Source: Exiguobacterium sp. s146
GTDB taxonomy: Bacteria; Bacillota; Bacilli; Exiguobacteriales; Exiguobacteriaceae
Direction: 5' to 3'
Assembly: GCF_018618415.1 (NCBI RefSeq)
Contig: NZ_JACSMA010000002.1
Span: 186,001 to 250,000, forward strand
Length of the DNA: 64,000 bases
Shown here: positions 53,301 through 62,874 of the stretch, one piece after another
Numbering within the stretch: the stretch's first letter is position 1
How the letters are laid out: each line of letters begins with the position of its first letter
The notes under the pieces: generated by a model
The model's input: only the letters and a program-made list of their open reading frames with translations
Database searches by the model: none
Told to the model about the DNA's origin: nothing
Made by a program: the position numbers and the translations under genes

Positions 53301-54551
53301 TTATTTAAAGAATGATTGGATATCATTCCAGGTGACAATCAACATGAGCAGCATGAGCAAGGCGAAGCCGATAAAGTGGACGAAGCCCTCTTTTTTCGGA
53401 TCGATCGGTCGGCCGCGCACCGCTTCGAACAAGAGGAAGATGAGTCGGCCTCCATCGAGCGCTGGGAGCGGCAACAAGTTGAAGATGGCCAAGTTGACGG
53501 ATAAGAGCGCCGTCCAATTGAGGAGCATGATGAATCCGCTCGCCGCCACTTCGTCGGTCATGCGCACGATTCCGACCGGACCGGCCAACTGATCGACACC
53601 GACCTGACCCGTCACCAAGTCACCGACCGCGGAGAAGATGAGCGTCGACATCGTCCACGTCGTCTCGGCCCCCGTCGTGAAGGCTTTGGCCGGTGATCGT
53701 TCGAGCGCGTTCGTCACGCCTAAAATCCCGACCGTCTCCCCGTTTTGTTCGATCGCTTGCGGCGTAATCGTCACCGTTTGCTCGACCTCGTCACGAAGAT
53801 ACGTCACTTCGGTCGGCGTGTCGGCACGATCGGCCAATACCGTCCGCAAATCGAGCCAGTTGTCGATCGGTTGACCTTCAATCGAGACGATCTCGTCGCC
53901 TGCGACAAGTCCGGCTTGATCGGCGGCCGAGTCCGGTTGGACCGTACCGATTTGGCCATCGTCCGTCGGTGTCCCTTGGACGAGACCGACGATGACGAGA
54001 AGGAGGAAGGCAAGGACGAAGTTCATCGCCGGGCCGGCTGCAATCGCAAGCACCCGCTTCCAGACAGATTGGGCTCCGAACGTGCGGTCGTAAGGCGCGA
54101 TTTGAATTTCCATGCCTTGGTCGACGAGAAGCGTGTCCCGCTCGAGCGAGTAGACACGGACTTCGTCATCGACAAGCAGTTGTACTTTCAGCTCGCGGAC
54201 CGAGTCAAACTTGTCGACCGTCCCGACGACATGTACGTCTTGGGCCTGGTCCGGTTGGAAATAGACACGATCGACCGTCCCGGCGCTCGTCAAACGCAAT
54301 CCGACGTGTTGCCCGGCCTTCACTTCGATTGGTTCAAAATCTTCCCCGGCCATTTTGACATAACCGCCGATTGGCAATAGTCGAATCGTATACAGCGTCT
54401 CATTTTTTCGGAATGAGAGGATTTTCGGTCCAAACCCGATTGCAAATTCATGACAGAGAATCCCTGCCCGTTTCGCCATGACGAGGTGTCCCCATTCATG
54501 AACCGAAATGAGTACCCCAAACATCAAAACGATGGCGATAAAAGTCGTCAT
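53301..54551 (-). CDS. rseP: Site-2 intramembrane protease RseP/RasP
   Basis: A zinc protease that cleaves anti-sigma factors and other membrane remnants inside the bilayer. HEWGH is at about residue 18 in the first membrane helix. A PDZ domain (DSAADQAGLVAGDEIVSIEG) follows a second helix (AAGPAMNFVLAFLLLVIVGL), and the third motif LPALDGGRLIFLLFE carries the metal-binding aspartate. Its 416 residues match B. subtilis RasP. PrsW, encoded at 12 kb, is its upstream partner in the RsiW cascade. It lies between dxr and proS, as in Bacillus. Confidence 0.94.
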   Translation of the reverse strand: MTTFIAIVLMFGVLISVHEWGHLVMAKRAGILCHEFAIGFGPKILSFRKNETLYTIRLLPIGGYVKMAGEDFEPIEVKAGQHVGLRLTSAGTVDRVYFQPDQAQDVHVVGTVDKFDSVRELKVQLLVDDEVRVYSLERDTLLVDQGMEIQIAPYDRTFGAQSVWKRVLAIAAGPAMNFVLAFLLLVIVGLVQGTPTDDGQIGTVQPDSAADQAGLVAGDEIVSIEGQPIDNWLDLRTVLADRADTPTEVTYLRDEVEQTVTITPQAIEQNGETVGILGVTNALERSPAKAFTTGAETTWTMSTLIFSAVGDLVTGQVGVDQLAGPVGIVRMTDEVAASGFIMLLNWTALLSVNLAIFNLLPLPALDGGRLIFLLFEAVRGRPIDPKKEGFVHFIGFALLMLLMLIVTWNDIQSFFK

Positions 54552-54567
54552 TGTCTATTCCCCACCT

Positions 54568-55713
54568 TCACTTTCCTTGCTGAATTTGTTCTCGAACCGC
54601 TAGGTCGATTTGAAGAATCTCCTCGAGCGTCGGTTCTGCAATTACCGTATGTGTGTCCATCGCTTGTTCGACGATGCGTTCGATCTCGAGGAACGCAATC
54701 TCCCCGTTCAAGAACAGCTCGACGGCCGCCTCGTTGGCCGCGTTGAGCACGGTCGGCATCGAACCGCCGGCGCGACCGGCCTCATACGCAAGGCGTAACG
54801 CTGGATAACGTGTCAAATCGGCTTCCGCGAAGTGCAGCGTACCGATTTCTCTCAAGTTTAACCGCTTGTTCCCGTCGATTTCAAGACGTTTTGGGGCGGA
54901 TAGCGCATAGAGGATCGGGCCTCGCATATCGGGGTTTCCGAGCTGTGCCATGACAGCGGCATCTTTGAATTCGACCATCGAATGGATAATCGATTCGCGG
55001 TGGAGCACCACTTCAATATCATTATAATCGATATCGAACAACCAGTGCGCTTCGATGACTTCGAGTCCTTTATTGAACATCGTCGCTGAATCGATTGTGA
55101 TTTTCGCACCCATCGACCAGTTCGGATGAGCGAGCGCCTCGGCGACGGTCACGCCTTCAAGCTCTTCTCGCGACTTGTCACGGAAACTTCCGCCCGAAGC
55201 CGTCAAGATGATTTTCGAGACGTCCTCGCGACGCTCCCCGTTCAAGCATTGATAGATGGCCGAATGTTCGCTGTCGACCGGGAGCAGGCTGACGCCATGT
55301 TTTTTGACGGCCGCCGTCACGAGATGTCCTGCCGTGACGAGCGTCTCTTTGTTCGCGAGCGCGATGTCTTTCCCCGCTTCGATGGCGGCAAGGGTCGGTT
55401 CAAGCCCGACGGCCCCGACGACTGCCGTCACGACGACATCGGCCCGTTCAGCGGTCGCACATGCAATCAACCCTTCCAGTCCGATGAAAAAGAGTGGTTC
55501 ATATGTAAGGCGTGGCTTGAGTTGTTCGAGTACCTCGATATTTTTAGCGGATACATATTTCGGCCGTAGGCGATTGATCCATTCTTCCGCCACGTCTACG
55601 TTCGATCCGAACGCATAGGCCTCAAGTTCAAACAAGTCGGGGTGCTGTTCGATGACGTCACATGTCTGTACGCCAATCGATCCAGTCGCCCCGATTAAGC
55701 TGATTCGCTTCAT
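54568..55713 (-). CDS. dxr: 1-deoxy-D-xylulose 5-phosphate reductoisomerase
   Basis: Second enzyme of the MEP pathway to isoprenoids: deoxyxylulose phosphate to methylerythritol phosphate, with [89 protein letters not shown] and PNAANEAAV-like [12 protein letters not shown] are present. Its 381 residues fit. The ATG at 55713 follows GAGGAGTG. It belongs with uppS, which uses the pathway product. Confidence 0.96.
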   Translation of the reverse strand: MKRISLIGATGSIGVQTCDVIEQHPDLFELEAYAFGSNVDVAEEWINRLRPKYVSAKNIEVLEQLKPRLTYEPLFFIGLEGLIACATAERADVVVTAVVGAVGLEPTLAAIEAGKDIALANKETLVTAGHLVTAAVKKHGVSLLPVDSEHSAIYQCLNGERREDVSKIILTASGGSFRDKSREELEGVTVAEALAHPNWSMGAKITIDSATMFNKGLEVIEAHWLFDIDYNDIEVVLHRESIIHSMVEFKDAAVMAQLGNPDMRGPILYALSAPKRLEIDGNKRLNLREIGTLHFAEADLTRYPALRLAYEAGRAGGSMPTVLNAANEAAVELFLNGEIAFLEIERIVEQAMDTHTVIAEPTLEEILQIDLAVREQIQQGK

Positions 55714-55728
55714 CTTGACACTCCTCTT

Positions 55729-56526
55729 TTATAACAAATTAAATACCCAAATGACGGTGAATACCGCGATCATACTATCAAACCGGTCTAAAATTCCACC
55801 GTGTCCCGGTAACAGATGACCCGAATCTTTTACATTATATTGCCGCTTGTACGCTGATTGTACCAAATCTCCGAGTTGACCGACGACTGATACGACGACC
55901 GCAAGCACCAACACCTCGAGAATCGGCAACACCGGCTCGATGAGCACGTAGATGACGCCGAGCACGATGGCCGACACGATGCCGCCGATTGCGCCTTCAA
56001 TCGTCTTATTCGGGCTGATGGATGGCCAGAGTTTTGTCTTTCCGATGGCCTTCCCTGTGAAGTAAGCGCCGGAGTCGGTCGCCCAAATCATGAACAAGAC
56101 GAGCAGCACTTTGACGAGCCCGTCTTCTGACAAGCGGACGAGTGCGAAACTCGAGAACCCGATGACGAGATAGACGGCAGAGACGAAATAAAAGCTCGCA
56201 TCCTCATACGTGAAACGGTTTTTCGTGACGACCGTCCAGAACAAGAGGAGCATCAACCCGAGCACCATCCATTGCGTCGTCGACATCGGCAACTCATCAA
56301 GGACGAGTTGACGTTCGAGCAACATCAAGACGAACGGGAACGCCACGAGCAGTGACGTCACGAGAAACGGGAACGCCATCAATTTGTGGTTGCGCATCAA
56401 TGTGAACTCACTCAATCCGATTAAGGCGAGTATGCCCATCAAGATGACGAACGGGCTACCGCCTAAGGCGATTAGCGTGACAAATATGGCGCCGGCCCAC
56501 AGACCGGTAATAATTCGTGTTTTCAT
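55729..56526 (-). CDS. cdsA: Phosphatidate cytidylyltransferase
   Basis: Makes CDP-diacylglycerol for phospholipid synthesis. A 265-residue membrane protein with eight or so helices and the family signature near the C-terminus: SVVGQLGDLVQSAYKRQYNVKDSGHLLPGHGGILDRFDS, here spread over about residues 205-245. The frame opens at 56571 inside uppS; the ATG at 56526, with GGGGTG upstream in the end of uppS, is taken. It is coupled to uppS. Confidence 0.94.
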   Translation of the reverse strand: MKTRIITGLWAGAIFVTLIALGGSPFVILMGILALIGLSEFTLMRNHKLMAFPFLVTSLLVAFPFVLMLLERQLVLDELPMSTTQWMVLGLMLLLFWTVVTKNRFTYEDASFYFVSAVYLVIGFSSFALVRLSEDGLVKVLLVLFMIWATDSGAYFTGKAIGKTKLWPSISPNKTIEGAIGGIVSAIVLGVIYVLIEPVLPILEVLVLAVVVSVVGQLGDLVQSAYKRQYNVKDSGHLLPGHGGILDRFDSMIAVFTVIWVFNLL

Positions 56527-56527
56527 G

Positions 56528-57265
56528 TCACACCCCGCCAAACCGGCGTGTTCGCGCGTTGTACGCTTCAATCGCCTCGACGAAGTGGTCCCGTTTGAAC
56601 TCGGGCCACAACACGTCCGTGAAATGTAGTTCAGCGTAAGCCCCTTGCCAGAGCAAGAAGTTCGATAGGCGCTGTTCCCCGCTCGTACGGATAATCAAAT
56701 CGACGTCTTGCATGTTCGTCATGAGACGCTCACCAATCATGACGTCATCGATGTCATCCGGTTGGATGGTGCCGAGAGCCACGTCATTGGCGATTTGTTT
56801 CATCGCTTGCACGAGTTCGTCACGCCCGCCGTAGTTGAGGGCGAAGACGAGATCGAGTCCCGTGTTCGTCGCCGTCCGGGTACGGGCCTCATCGACCGCT
56901 TCTCGCGTCCCGCGTGGCAGTTTCGTCACATCCCCTGCGACGAGCACGCGTACGTTCTGTTCATCCAATTCTTTTAAATCCGTCTCCAAAAATTGCTTCG
57001 GCAATTTCATCAAGAAGTTGACTTCTTCTTCAGGACGCGTCCAGTTCTCCGTCGAGAACGCATACAGCGTCAAGGAACGGATACCAAGTTCTTGGGCGGT
57101 GCGCACCGCTTCCCGGACCGACTTCATCCCTTCCCGGTGACCCATGATGCGAGGGAGCCCACGCTTCTTCGCCCAACGGCCGTTGCCGTCCATGATGATG
57201 GCGACGTGTTCGGGAATGCTCAGTTCCGCCTCGGTTTTTGTTTTAGGATTCACCCATTTAAACAT
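56528..57265 (-). CDS. uppS: Undecaprenyl diphosphate synthase
   Basis: A cis-prenyltransferase that makes the C55 lipid carrier for peptidoglycan and teichoic acid. HVAIIMDGNGRWAKKRGLPR has the catalytic aspartate; GHREGMKSVRE, YAFSTENWTRP and the C-terminal DLIIRTSGEQRLSNFLLWQGAYAEL complete the family motifs. Its 245 residues match the family. Its end supplies the ribosome binding site for cdsA. An intrinsic hairpin precedes its own binding site. Confidence 0.96.
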   Translation of the reverse strand: MFKWVNPKTKTEAELSIPEHVAIIMDGNGRWAKKRGLPRIMGHREGMKSVREAVRTAQELGIRSLTLYAFSTENWTRPEEEVNFLMKLPKQFLETDLKELDEQNVRVLVAGDVTKLPRGTREAVDEARTRTATNTGLDLVFALNYGGRDELVQAMKQIANDVALGTIQPDDIDDVMIGERLMTNMQDVDLIIRTSGEQRLSNFLLWQGAYAELHFTDVLWPEFKRDHFVEAIEAYNARTRRFGGV

Positions 57266-57290
57266 ACTCTATCCTCCTGATTGTATGAAA

Positions 57291-57317
57291 GAGGGACCCT
57301 CTCAGTAAAAGGGTCCC
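57291..57317 (-). terminator. Hairpin between frr and uppS
   Basis: The stem GGGACCCT/AGGGTCCC has a nine-base loop and TCTTTC after it on the minus strand. The T tract is weak. It lies about 15 bases before the uppS ribosome binding site. Confidence 0.55.
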
Positions 57318-57348
57318 CACACAGCTTTTTGGTATACCACTTCCGTGA

Positions 57349-57909
57349 TTACACTTCCATGATTTCTTTTTCTTTCGTCGCTGCAGATTCATCAATCTTT
57401 TTGATGTACGAATCCGTTAACGATTGAACGTCATCCACGTAACCGCGAAGGTCGTCCTCAGTCAAGTCCCCATCTTTTTCGAGCTTCTTCAAGTTTTCAT
57501 TCGCGTCACGACGAACGTTACGGACAGCGACTTTCGCTTCTTCCGCGTATTTCTTCGTCACTTTCACGAGCTCTTTACGGCGCTCTTCTGTCAAAGCTGG
57601 GATGGCGAGACGAATGACCGTCCCGTCAGAAGACGGCGAGAGGCCGAGGTCGGCTTTTTGAATCGCTTTCTCTACATCTGACACCATCGATTTGTCCCAT
57701 GGTTGAATCAAGAGTAGACGCGCTTCCGGAGTGTTGATGTTCGCCACTTGGTTGAGCGGAGTCGGTACACCGTAGTAGTCGACTTGGACCGGGTCCAAGA
57801 TTGACGCGCTCGCGCGTCCCGTACGAAGTGTCCCGAAATCACGTTTCAAGGCAGAATGGGCTTTCTCCATCTTTTCTTCAGCAGTTTTCAATACGTCATT
57901 TACACTCAT
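57349..57909 (-). CDS. frr: Ribosome recycling factor
   Basis: Splits post-termination ribosomes together with EF-G. The 186 residues include the [19 protein letters not shown] block, [28 protein letters not shown] and [37 protein letters not shown] across the long helix. The ATG at 57909 overlaps the pyrH stop and follows AGGAGGAAT. Confidence 0.97.
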   Translation of the reverse strand: MSVNDVLKTAEEKMEKAHSALKRDFGTLRTGRASASILDPVQVDYYGVPTPLNQVANINTPEARLLLIQPWDKSMVSDVEKAIQKADLGLSPSSDGTVIRLAIPALTEERRKELVKVTKKYAEEAKVAVRNVRRDANENLKKLEKDGDLTEDDLRGYVDDVQSLTDSYIKKIDESAATKEKEIMEV

Positions 57910-58631
57910 GAATTGATTCCTCCTACTACCGTCCCGATATGTTCCCCGAGTACGACACGTTTGATGTTTCCTTCTTCAAGCAATGAGAATACAATCAGTG
58001 GGATATGGTTGTCCATACATAGTGATGTGGCTGTCGAATCCATGACTTGGAGTCCGTCTTTTAAGACGTCCAAGTACGTGAGCGTGTCGTATTTGACCGC
58101 ATCCGGAACGAGTTTCGGATCCGCCGAATAGACACCATCGACGTTGTTTTTCCCCATCAAGATGACGTCAGCTTCAATTTCCGCTGCGCGGAGTGCCGCT
58201 GTCGTATCTGTTGAGAAGTACGGGTTCCCCGTCCCTGCCGCGAAAATCACGACGCGACCTTTTTCAAGGTGACGCATCGCCCGACGACGGATGTACGGTT
58301 CAGCCACTTGGCGCATTTCGATTGAGGTTTGGACGCGCGTCTGGACACCGTTCGATTCAAGGCTGTCTTGAAGTGCGAGCGAGTTCAACACGGTGGCGAG
58401 CATGCCCATATAGTCGGCATTCGCACGGTCCATGCCGAGTTCGCTGCCCGTCTTCCCGCGCCAGATGTTTCCGGCTCCGACGACGACGGCGACTTCGACG
58501 CCTAAGGCGACCAACTCTTTAATTTGTCCAGAGATCGAGTTGACGATGGCCGGGTCAATCCCGTACCCTTGATCTCCTGCGAGCGCTTCTCCACTCAATT
58601 TTAACACAATTCGCTTATATTTCGGTTCCAT
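57906..58631 (-). CDS. pyrH: UMP kinase
   Basis: Phosphorylates UMP in pyrimidine nucleotide synthesis; an amino-acid-kinase-fold enzyme. [49 protein letters not shown] (split here at the GNI/WRG turn), [23 protein letters not shown] and [10 protein letters not shown] are present. Its 241 residues fit the family. The ATG at 58631 follows GAGGAGG, which a terminator hairpin abuts on the upstream side. It lies between tsf and frr as in most bacteria. Confidence 0.96.
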   Translation of the reverse strand: MEPKYKRIVLKLSGEALAGDQGYGIDPAIVNSISGQIKELVALGVEVAVVVGAGNIWRGKTGSELGMDRANADYMGMLATVLNSLALQDSLESNGVQTRVQTSIEMRQVAEPYIRRRAMRHLEKGRVVIFAAGTGNPYFSTDTTAALRAAEIEADVILMGKNNVDGVYSADPKLVPDAVKYDTLTYLDVLKDGLQVMDSTATSLCMDNHIPLIVFSLLEEGNIKRVVLGEHIGTVVGGINS

Positions 58632-58651
58632 ACTTTGCCTCCTCTTGCTTG

Positions 58652-58708
58652 AAAAAAGGGAACACGCTCCCTTAACGAACTAACTCAAGGTTATACAGAC
58701 GTGTTCCC
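58652..58708 (-). terminator. Intrinsic terminator between tsf and pyrH
   Basis: The 9-bp stem GGGAACACG/CGTGTTCCC encloses a 33-base loop that holds a smaller CCTT/AAGG hairpin; T(6) follows. It ends about 12 bases before the pyrH ribosome binding site. Confidence 0.65.
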
Positions 58709-58717
58709 AATTTTGAT

Positions 58718-58735
58718 TGCATCACAGGTGATGCA
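58718..58735 (-). other. Small palindrome just after the tsf stop
   Basis: TGCATCAC and GTGATGCA pair over eight bases with a two-base centre. No T tract follows on the minus strand (ATCAAAATT). It may stabilise the tsf mRNA end or be part of the adjacent terminator region. Confidence 0.4.
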
Positions 58736-58737
58736 GA

Positions 58738-59619
58738 TTATTTTTTAAGTTGGTTCATTACTTCTTCAGCAAAGTTTTCTTCGCGTTTTTCCATACCTTC
58801 TCCAACTTCGAAACGTACGAATGAGTTGATACGGCCGCCTTTAGACTCTACGTATTTCCCAACTTTGAAGTCAGCGTCTTTAACGAATGTTTGGTCAACG
58901 AGGCAGATTTCCTCGAAGTACTTGTTCATACGTCCCGCGATCATCTTCTCGACGATGTTGGCAGGCTTGCCTTCGTTGAGGGCTTGCTCAGTCAAGACTT
59001 TCTTCTCACGGTCTACTTCTTCAGCCGAAACTTCGTCGCGTGTCGCGTAAAGCGGGTTTGCTGCCGCTACGTGCATGGCAACGTCTTTCGCAACTGTCTC
59101 GTCCGTTGTGCCGTCGATAACGACGACCGAACCGATGCGGCCACCCATGTGAAGGTATGTGCCGAAGACAGCGTCGTCTGCTTTTTCAAGGATAGCGATA
59201 CGGCGGAGTGAGATTTTCTCTCCGATTGTCGATGCTTCTTCTTGAATGTGTGTCTCAAGCGTCTTGCCAGCGACGAATTCAGAAGCGTGTGCCGCTTCGA
59301 CTGTAGTCGCGCCTGAAGCGAGAACTGCTTTCGCAACGTCAGAAACGAGCGTTTGGAACTTCTCGTTTTTCGAGACGAAGTCTGTTTCTGAGTTGACTTC
59401 GACGAGCGCAGCTTTGTTGCCTTCAACGGCTACCGCTGTCAAGCCTTCAGCTGCGATGCGATCGCCTTTAGCTGCTGCTTTAGCAATCCCTTTTTCACGA
59501 AGGAAGTCGATTGCTGCTTGCATGTCACCATCTGTTTCAACGAGTGCTTTTTTGCAATCGAGCATACCTGCTCCTGTTTTTTCACGAAGTTCTTTTACCA
59601 TTGCTGCTGTAACTGCCAT
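58738..59619 (-). CDS. tsf: Translation elongation factor Ts
   Basis: Nucleotide exchange factor for EF-Tu. The N-terminal signature [23 protein letters not shown], then [21 protein letters not shown], and the second signature [16 protein letters not shown] are present. 293 residues match the family. It starts with ATG at 59619 and is separated from rpsB by a terminator, so it may depend on readthrough or its own weak promoter. Confidence 0.97.
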   Translation of the reverse strand: MAVTAAMVKELREKTGAGMLDCKKALVETDGDMQAAIDFLREKGIAKAAAKGDRIAAEGLTAVAVEGNKAALVEVNSETDFVSKNEKFQTLVSDVAKAVLASGATTVEAAHASEFVAGKTLETHIQEEASTIGEKISLRRIAILEKADDAVFGTYLHMGGRIGSVVVIDGTTDETVAKDVAMHVAAANPLYATRDEVSAEEVDREKKVLTEQALNEGKPANIVEKMIAGRMNKYFEEICLVDQTFVKDADFKVGKYVESKGGRINSFVRFEVGEGMEKREENFAEEVMNQLKK

Positions 59620-59690
59620 CGGAAATTCCTCCTTGTAAAACTTACAAATTTTTAAGATAAAAAGCGCTAGGCTTCGATATACTATGTCCT

Positions 59691-59726
59691 AAAAAAAGGT
59701 GATAAAAGGCTTTCCCTTTATCACCT
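59691..59726 (-). terminator. Intrinsic terminator after rpsB
   Basis: The 10-bp stem AGGTGATAAA/TTTATCACCT is followed by T(6-7) on the minus strand. Confidence 0.85.
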
Positions 59727-59739
59727 GTTGTCTGACCGA

Positions 59740-60480
59740 TTACTCAGCTTCTGTCGCTTCAGCTTCTGGAGCTACTGCTTCTTCAGCTACTTCTTCTTCG
59801 CCTTGCTTCGCTTCGATGATCGCGTCTGCCATCTTAGAAGTGAGCAATTTAACCGCACGAATCGCATCGTCGTTCGCTGGGATGACGTAGTCGATTTCGT
59901 CTGGGTCACAGTTTGTGTCGACAATCGCAACGATTGGGATGTTCAATTTGTGAGCTTCTGCAATTGCAATACGCTCTTTACGTGGGTCAACGATGAAGAG
60001 GGCATCAGGAACACCTGGCATGTCCTTGATTCCGCCGAGGAACTTCTCAAGACGTGTCATTTCTTTTTTCAAGATGATGACTTCTTTCTTAGGAAGTACT
60101 TCGAACGTACCGTCAGCTTCCATTTTTTCAAGCTGCTTCAAGCGGTTGATACGCTTTTTGATTGTTGAGAAGTTAGTGAGTGTTCCACCCAACCAACGCT
60201 CATTGATGAAGTACATACCTGAACGGAGTGCTTCTTCTTTGATCGTGTCTTGAGCTTGTTTTTTCGTACCTACGAAGAGGACGTTTCCGCCTTCTGCCGC
60301 GAGTTCACGAACGAAGTTGTACGCTTCGTCTACTTTTTTGACCGTTTTTTGAAGGTCGATGATGTAGATTCCGTTACGCTCCGTGAAGATGTATTTCGCC
60401 ATTTTTGGGTTCCAACGGCGTGTCTGGTGACCGAAGTGTACACCAGCTTCGAGCAATTGCTTCATTGAAATTACTGCCAT
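59740..60480 (-). CDS. rpsB: 30S ribosomal protein S2
   Basis: S2 binds late in 30S assembly. [55 protein letters not shown] and [16 protein letters not shown] are family motifs. 246 residues, with an acidic C-terminal tail ([19 protein letters not shown]) as in other Bacilli. The ATG at 60480 follows AAGGAGG. A strong promoter and a structured leader lie upstream. Confidence 0.97.
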   Translation of the reverse strand: MAVISMKQLLEAGVHFGHQTRRWNPKMAKYIFTERNGIYIIDLQKTVKKVDEAYNFVRELAAEGGNVLFVGTKKQAQDTIKEEALRSGMYFINERWLGGTLTNFSTIKKRINRLKQLEKMEADGTFEVLPKKEVIILKKEMTRLEKFLGGIKDMPGVPDALFIVDPRKERIAIAEAHKLNIPIVAIVDTNCDPDEIDYVIPANDDAIRAVKLLTSKMADAIIEAKQGEEEVAEEAVAPEAEATEAE

Positions 60481-60593
60481 GATAAATTTCCTCCTTGTGG
60501 TTTAAAAAAGTCCTCCGCCTCGTTCATCGTTGTATTCCGACCTTTCGGCACCGAGGAATACCATCCCGAGACGTGTGTGATGTGTTTAACACC
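60481..60593 (-). ncRNA. Structured 5' leader of rpsB
   Basis: The predicted leader, about 113 bases, can fold into a long hairpin: CTCG/CGAG outside, GTATTCC with GGAATAC inside, and GGTGCCGAAAGG at the tip. Firmicute rpsB leaders carry an S2-binding element for autoregulation, and this is the expected place and size. I have not matched it to the consensus. Confidence 0.45.
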
Positions 60594-60600
60594 GAGAATT

Positions 60601-60629
60601 ACTATAGCATATGTCAGCCAATCCGGCAA
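60601..60629 (-). promoter_or_regulatory. Sigma A promoter of rpsB
   Basis: TTGCCG at 60624-60629, 17-base spacer, TATAGT at 60601-60606 on the minus strand, a few bases downstream of the swrB-like stop. Confidence 0.68.
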
Positions 60630-60632
60630 CTC

Positions 60633-61001
60633 TCACTTTTTGCGAAGTTTGGCATAAAGGGCGACTTCACCCTCGCCTTTTCCGAGCAGCCGGGCCGTCT
60701 CACGGACCGAATGGTTCAACAAGACGTCCTCGACGTGCGGTGCCTGTTGCCGTTCACGAGACGATGGTGCTTCCGCAGGGGAATCCTCAAGCGTGGGTGC
60801 CACAGCCGATTCCTCGCTCGGGGGCGCAGGCTGTTTCACGACATCGTTCATCGATTCCATGAACGATAACAGGAGGGCCTCGGTCTCACGCTTCTCCTGC
60901 TCGAGTCGCGTGATACGAGCCGTCAGCGCCTGAACTTGACGGAACAAAATCAATAGTCCGTACGCGACGATACAGGCAATCCCGATATAGACGACGGTCA
61001 T
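60633..61001 (-). CDS. swrB: SwrB-like membrane protein (DUF6115)
   Basis: A 122-residue protein with one N-terminal membrane helix (VVYIGIACIVAYGLLILF), a coiled-coil stretch (QALTARITRLEQEKRETEALLLSF), a Pro/Glu/Ser-rich linker and a C-terminal helix-turn-helix-like part (SVRETARLLGKGEGEVALYAKL). Its position between sigD and rpsB is that of B. subtilis swrB (ylxL), needed for full flagellar assembly and swarming. Sequence similarity is limited to the layout. The ATG at 61001 is six bases from GGGAGGG; the ATG at 61007 touches it. Confidence 0.75.
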   Translation of the reverse strand: MTVVYIGIACIVAYGLLILFRQVQALTARITRLEQEKRETEALLLSFMESMNDVVKQPAPPSEESAVAPTLEDSPAEAPSSRERQQAPHVEDVLLNHSVRETARLLGKGEGEVALYAKLRKK

Positions 61002-61014
61002 CTCCATCCCTCCC

Positions 61015-61785
61015 TCACGATGTCTTTTCTTCTAAATAGGAGCGTCCGAGCGCAAGCTTCAGCGTCTTCAGCGCCTTGGAATGAATTTGGGAGATGCGGG
61101 ACGTCGAGAGTTCCAACACTTCACCGATCTCCGTCAACGTCAACTCGTCGAAATAGAATAAGGACACGACGAGCCGTTCTTTCTCAGATAAATGCTCAAT
61201 CTCGTTCGTCAACACATCGAGCAGCTCGCGCTGCAGGAGCGTATCTTCCGGTTTTTCGGAGTCGGGGTCGAAATACGTGACGGACATGACCTTGCCTTCC
61301 TCTTGAAGCGTCACCGCCTCATCGATGGACAACATGTTCGCAAAGTACCCTTCCGCCATCGCCTTCTCGATTTCTGAGACCGGCAGCTCGCACGCGCGCG
61401 CCAGCTCCTCTTTCGTCGGGGCCCGGTGCAGCTTCTGTTCGAGCTGTTCGGCGACATGGTCAATCTTCTTCACCCGTTCGCGCACCGATCGCGGCAACCA
61501 ATCGATTTTCCGTAGCCCGTCGATGATGGCGCCCCGAATTCGAAATGCCGCGTACGTGTCAAACTTGTTGTTATGTTCTGGATCATATTTCATGAGGGCA
61601 TCGTACAATCCCATGTAACCCAAACTTTTCAATTCGTCGCGTTCGACGCTCTTCGGGAGCGTCACGATCATTCGTTGCACGTGATAATGGATGAGGAACT
61701 CATAGTGCGTCAATAGTTCATTCGCCGTATCCATATCGCGGTCAGTATTCCAACGATCCCACAACTCGGTAAGTTGAGTCGTCAT
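61015..61785 (-). CDS. sigD: RNA polymerase sigma factor SigD (flagellar, FliA type)
   Basis: Directs transcription of flagellin, motor, chemotaxis and autolysin genes. Region 2 has DELKSLGYMGLYDALMKYDP and FDTYAAFRIRGAIIDGLRKIDWLPRSVRE; region 3 LAPTKEELARACELP-like RAPTKEELARACELPVSE; region 4 EKERLVVSLFYFDELTLTEIGEVLELSTSRISQIH. The frame opens at 61845; the ATG at 61785 with AGGGGGGAT upstream gives 256 residues, the Bacillus length. It follows cheD by 11 bases at the end of the motility operon. Confidence 0.95.
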   Translation of the reverse strand: MTTQLTELWDRWNTDRDMDTANELLTHYEFLIHYHVQRMIVTLPKSVERDELKSLGYMGLYDALMKYDPEHNNKFDTYAAFRIRGAIIDGLRKIDWLPRSVRERVKKIDHVAEQLEQKLHRAPTKEELARACELPVSEIEKAMAEGYFANMLSIDEAVTLQEEGKVMSVTYFDPDSEKPEDTLLQRELLDVLTNEIEHLSEKERLVVSLFYFDELTLTEIGEVLELSTSRISQIHSKALKTLKLALGRSYLEEKTS

Positions 61786-61796
61786 GTCGATCCCCC

Positions 61797-62282
61797 CTAA
61801 ATTTCCTTTGTTCCTACGCTGACCGTTCGAATCGACAGGACGCAAGTCGCCACATCAAATTCGATCGTCCGCCCATTGTGTCCGCCACAGTCCTCGGCGA
61901 TGAGCGGGATGCGGTGCGCTTTCAGCGCGTTGCGGACGGCTTCGGCATTTCGTTCACCGATGCGCATCGCCTCGTTCTCATACTTGAATTGAAACATTTG
62001 GGCGCCGCCGGCCATTTTTGCTTGCAGCCGACCGGCCCCGGCCCGTTTCAATGAAGCGACGAGTGCGTCGATGGCCGTATCCGCATATTTTCCTACTTCA
62101 ATCGTTTGATGTTTCCGGGCGATTGCCGAATCCGGCAACATGACATGGGCCATCGCCGCGACTTGAAGCCGGACGTCATACAAAATCACCCCGACACACG
62201 AACCGAGCCCGGCCGTTCGCAACTTGTTCGGTGCCGTCGTCTGCTTCCATTCCGCAATCCCGATTTTGAGTACTTCAGCCAT
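61797..62282 (-). CDS. cheD: Chemoreceptor glutamine deamidase CheD
   Basis: Deamidates glutamines of methyl-accepting chemoreceptors and stimulates CheC phosphatase. It has GLGSCVGVILYD with the catalytic cysteine near residue 28, HVMLPDS with the histidine, and KMAGGAQMF and IGERNAEAVRNAL. 161 residues. It overlaps the cheC end by eight bases, matching the physical CheC-CheD partnership. Confidence 0.94.
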   Translation of the reverse strand: MAEVLKIGIAEWKQTTAPNKLRTAGLGSCVGVILYDVRLQVAAMAHVMLPDSAIARKHQTIEVGKYADTAIDALVASLKRAGAGRLQAKMAGGAQMFQFKYENEAMRIGERNAEAVRNALKAHRIPLIAEDCGGHNGRTIEFDVATCVLSIRTVSVGTKEI

Positions 62283-62874
62283 GGCCCATCAACCGCTGTT
62301 TAATCCGTTCGAGCGAACCGTGCGTCGGTAGGAACAACACGTGTCCGGCACTTACTTTTCCATCGATGCGGAACGTCGTATCGATATAGAGCGCCGCATC
62401 TTCCTCGGGCTGGACCGATGTGACGACGAACTCGACGATGGAACCGGCCATATCGACCGCTGTCGCCGGGACGTGAATCGGAATCGGCGTATTCAACCAA
62501 TCGCCGAGCGCCCGGGCGTAGGCCCCGCTCATAATATTGCCAATCTCTTCCCATGCCGATTGACCGAGTTCATCGGCTGCTTGGAACGTGAACCCGCTCC
62601 CGATGAGTGATGCGACCATCATCTCGGCGTCATCGACCGGGAATAAGATGAGAATCATGCCGCTAATCTCGCCACCGAGCTCTAACAGCACCGAGGCCAC
62701 ATGACGCTCAGGACCGCCGACCCGTTCCGGCAAATACGTGATCGGTTCCATCTCGGCCGAGGAGACGGTAATGTTGACCGGTTTGGCCAAGAGCGTCGAC
62801 AGTGCCGTCGCTGCGTGGCCAGACCCGATATTGCCAAGTTCTTTCAATAAATCTTGCTCGAACTCACTCAGCAT
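62275..62874 (-). CDS. cheC: CheY-P phosphatase CheC
   Basis: Dephosphorylates CheY-P and takes part in adaptation with CheD. The two phosphatase half-sites are present: LKELGNIGSGHAATALS (E and N near residues 12 and 15) and WEEIGNIMSGAYARALG (near residue 110). 199 residues. Overlaps cheW by 11 bases and cheD by eight. Confidence 0.94.
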   Translation of the reverse strand: MLSEFEQDLLKELGNIGSGHAATALSTLLAKPVNITVSSAEMEPITYLPERVGGPERHVASVLLELGGEISGMILILFPVDDAEMMVASLIGSGFTFQAADELGQSAWEEIGNIMSGAYARALGDWLNTPIPIHVPATAVDMAGSIVEFVVTSVQPEEDAALYIDTTFRIDGKVSAGHVLFLPTHGSLERIKQRLMGHG

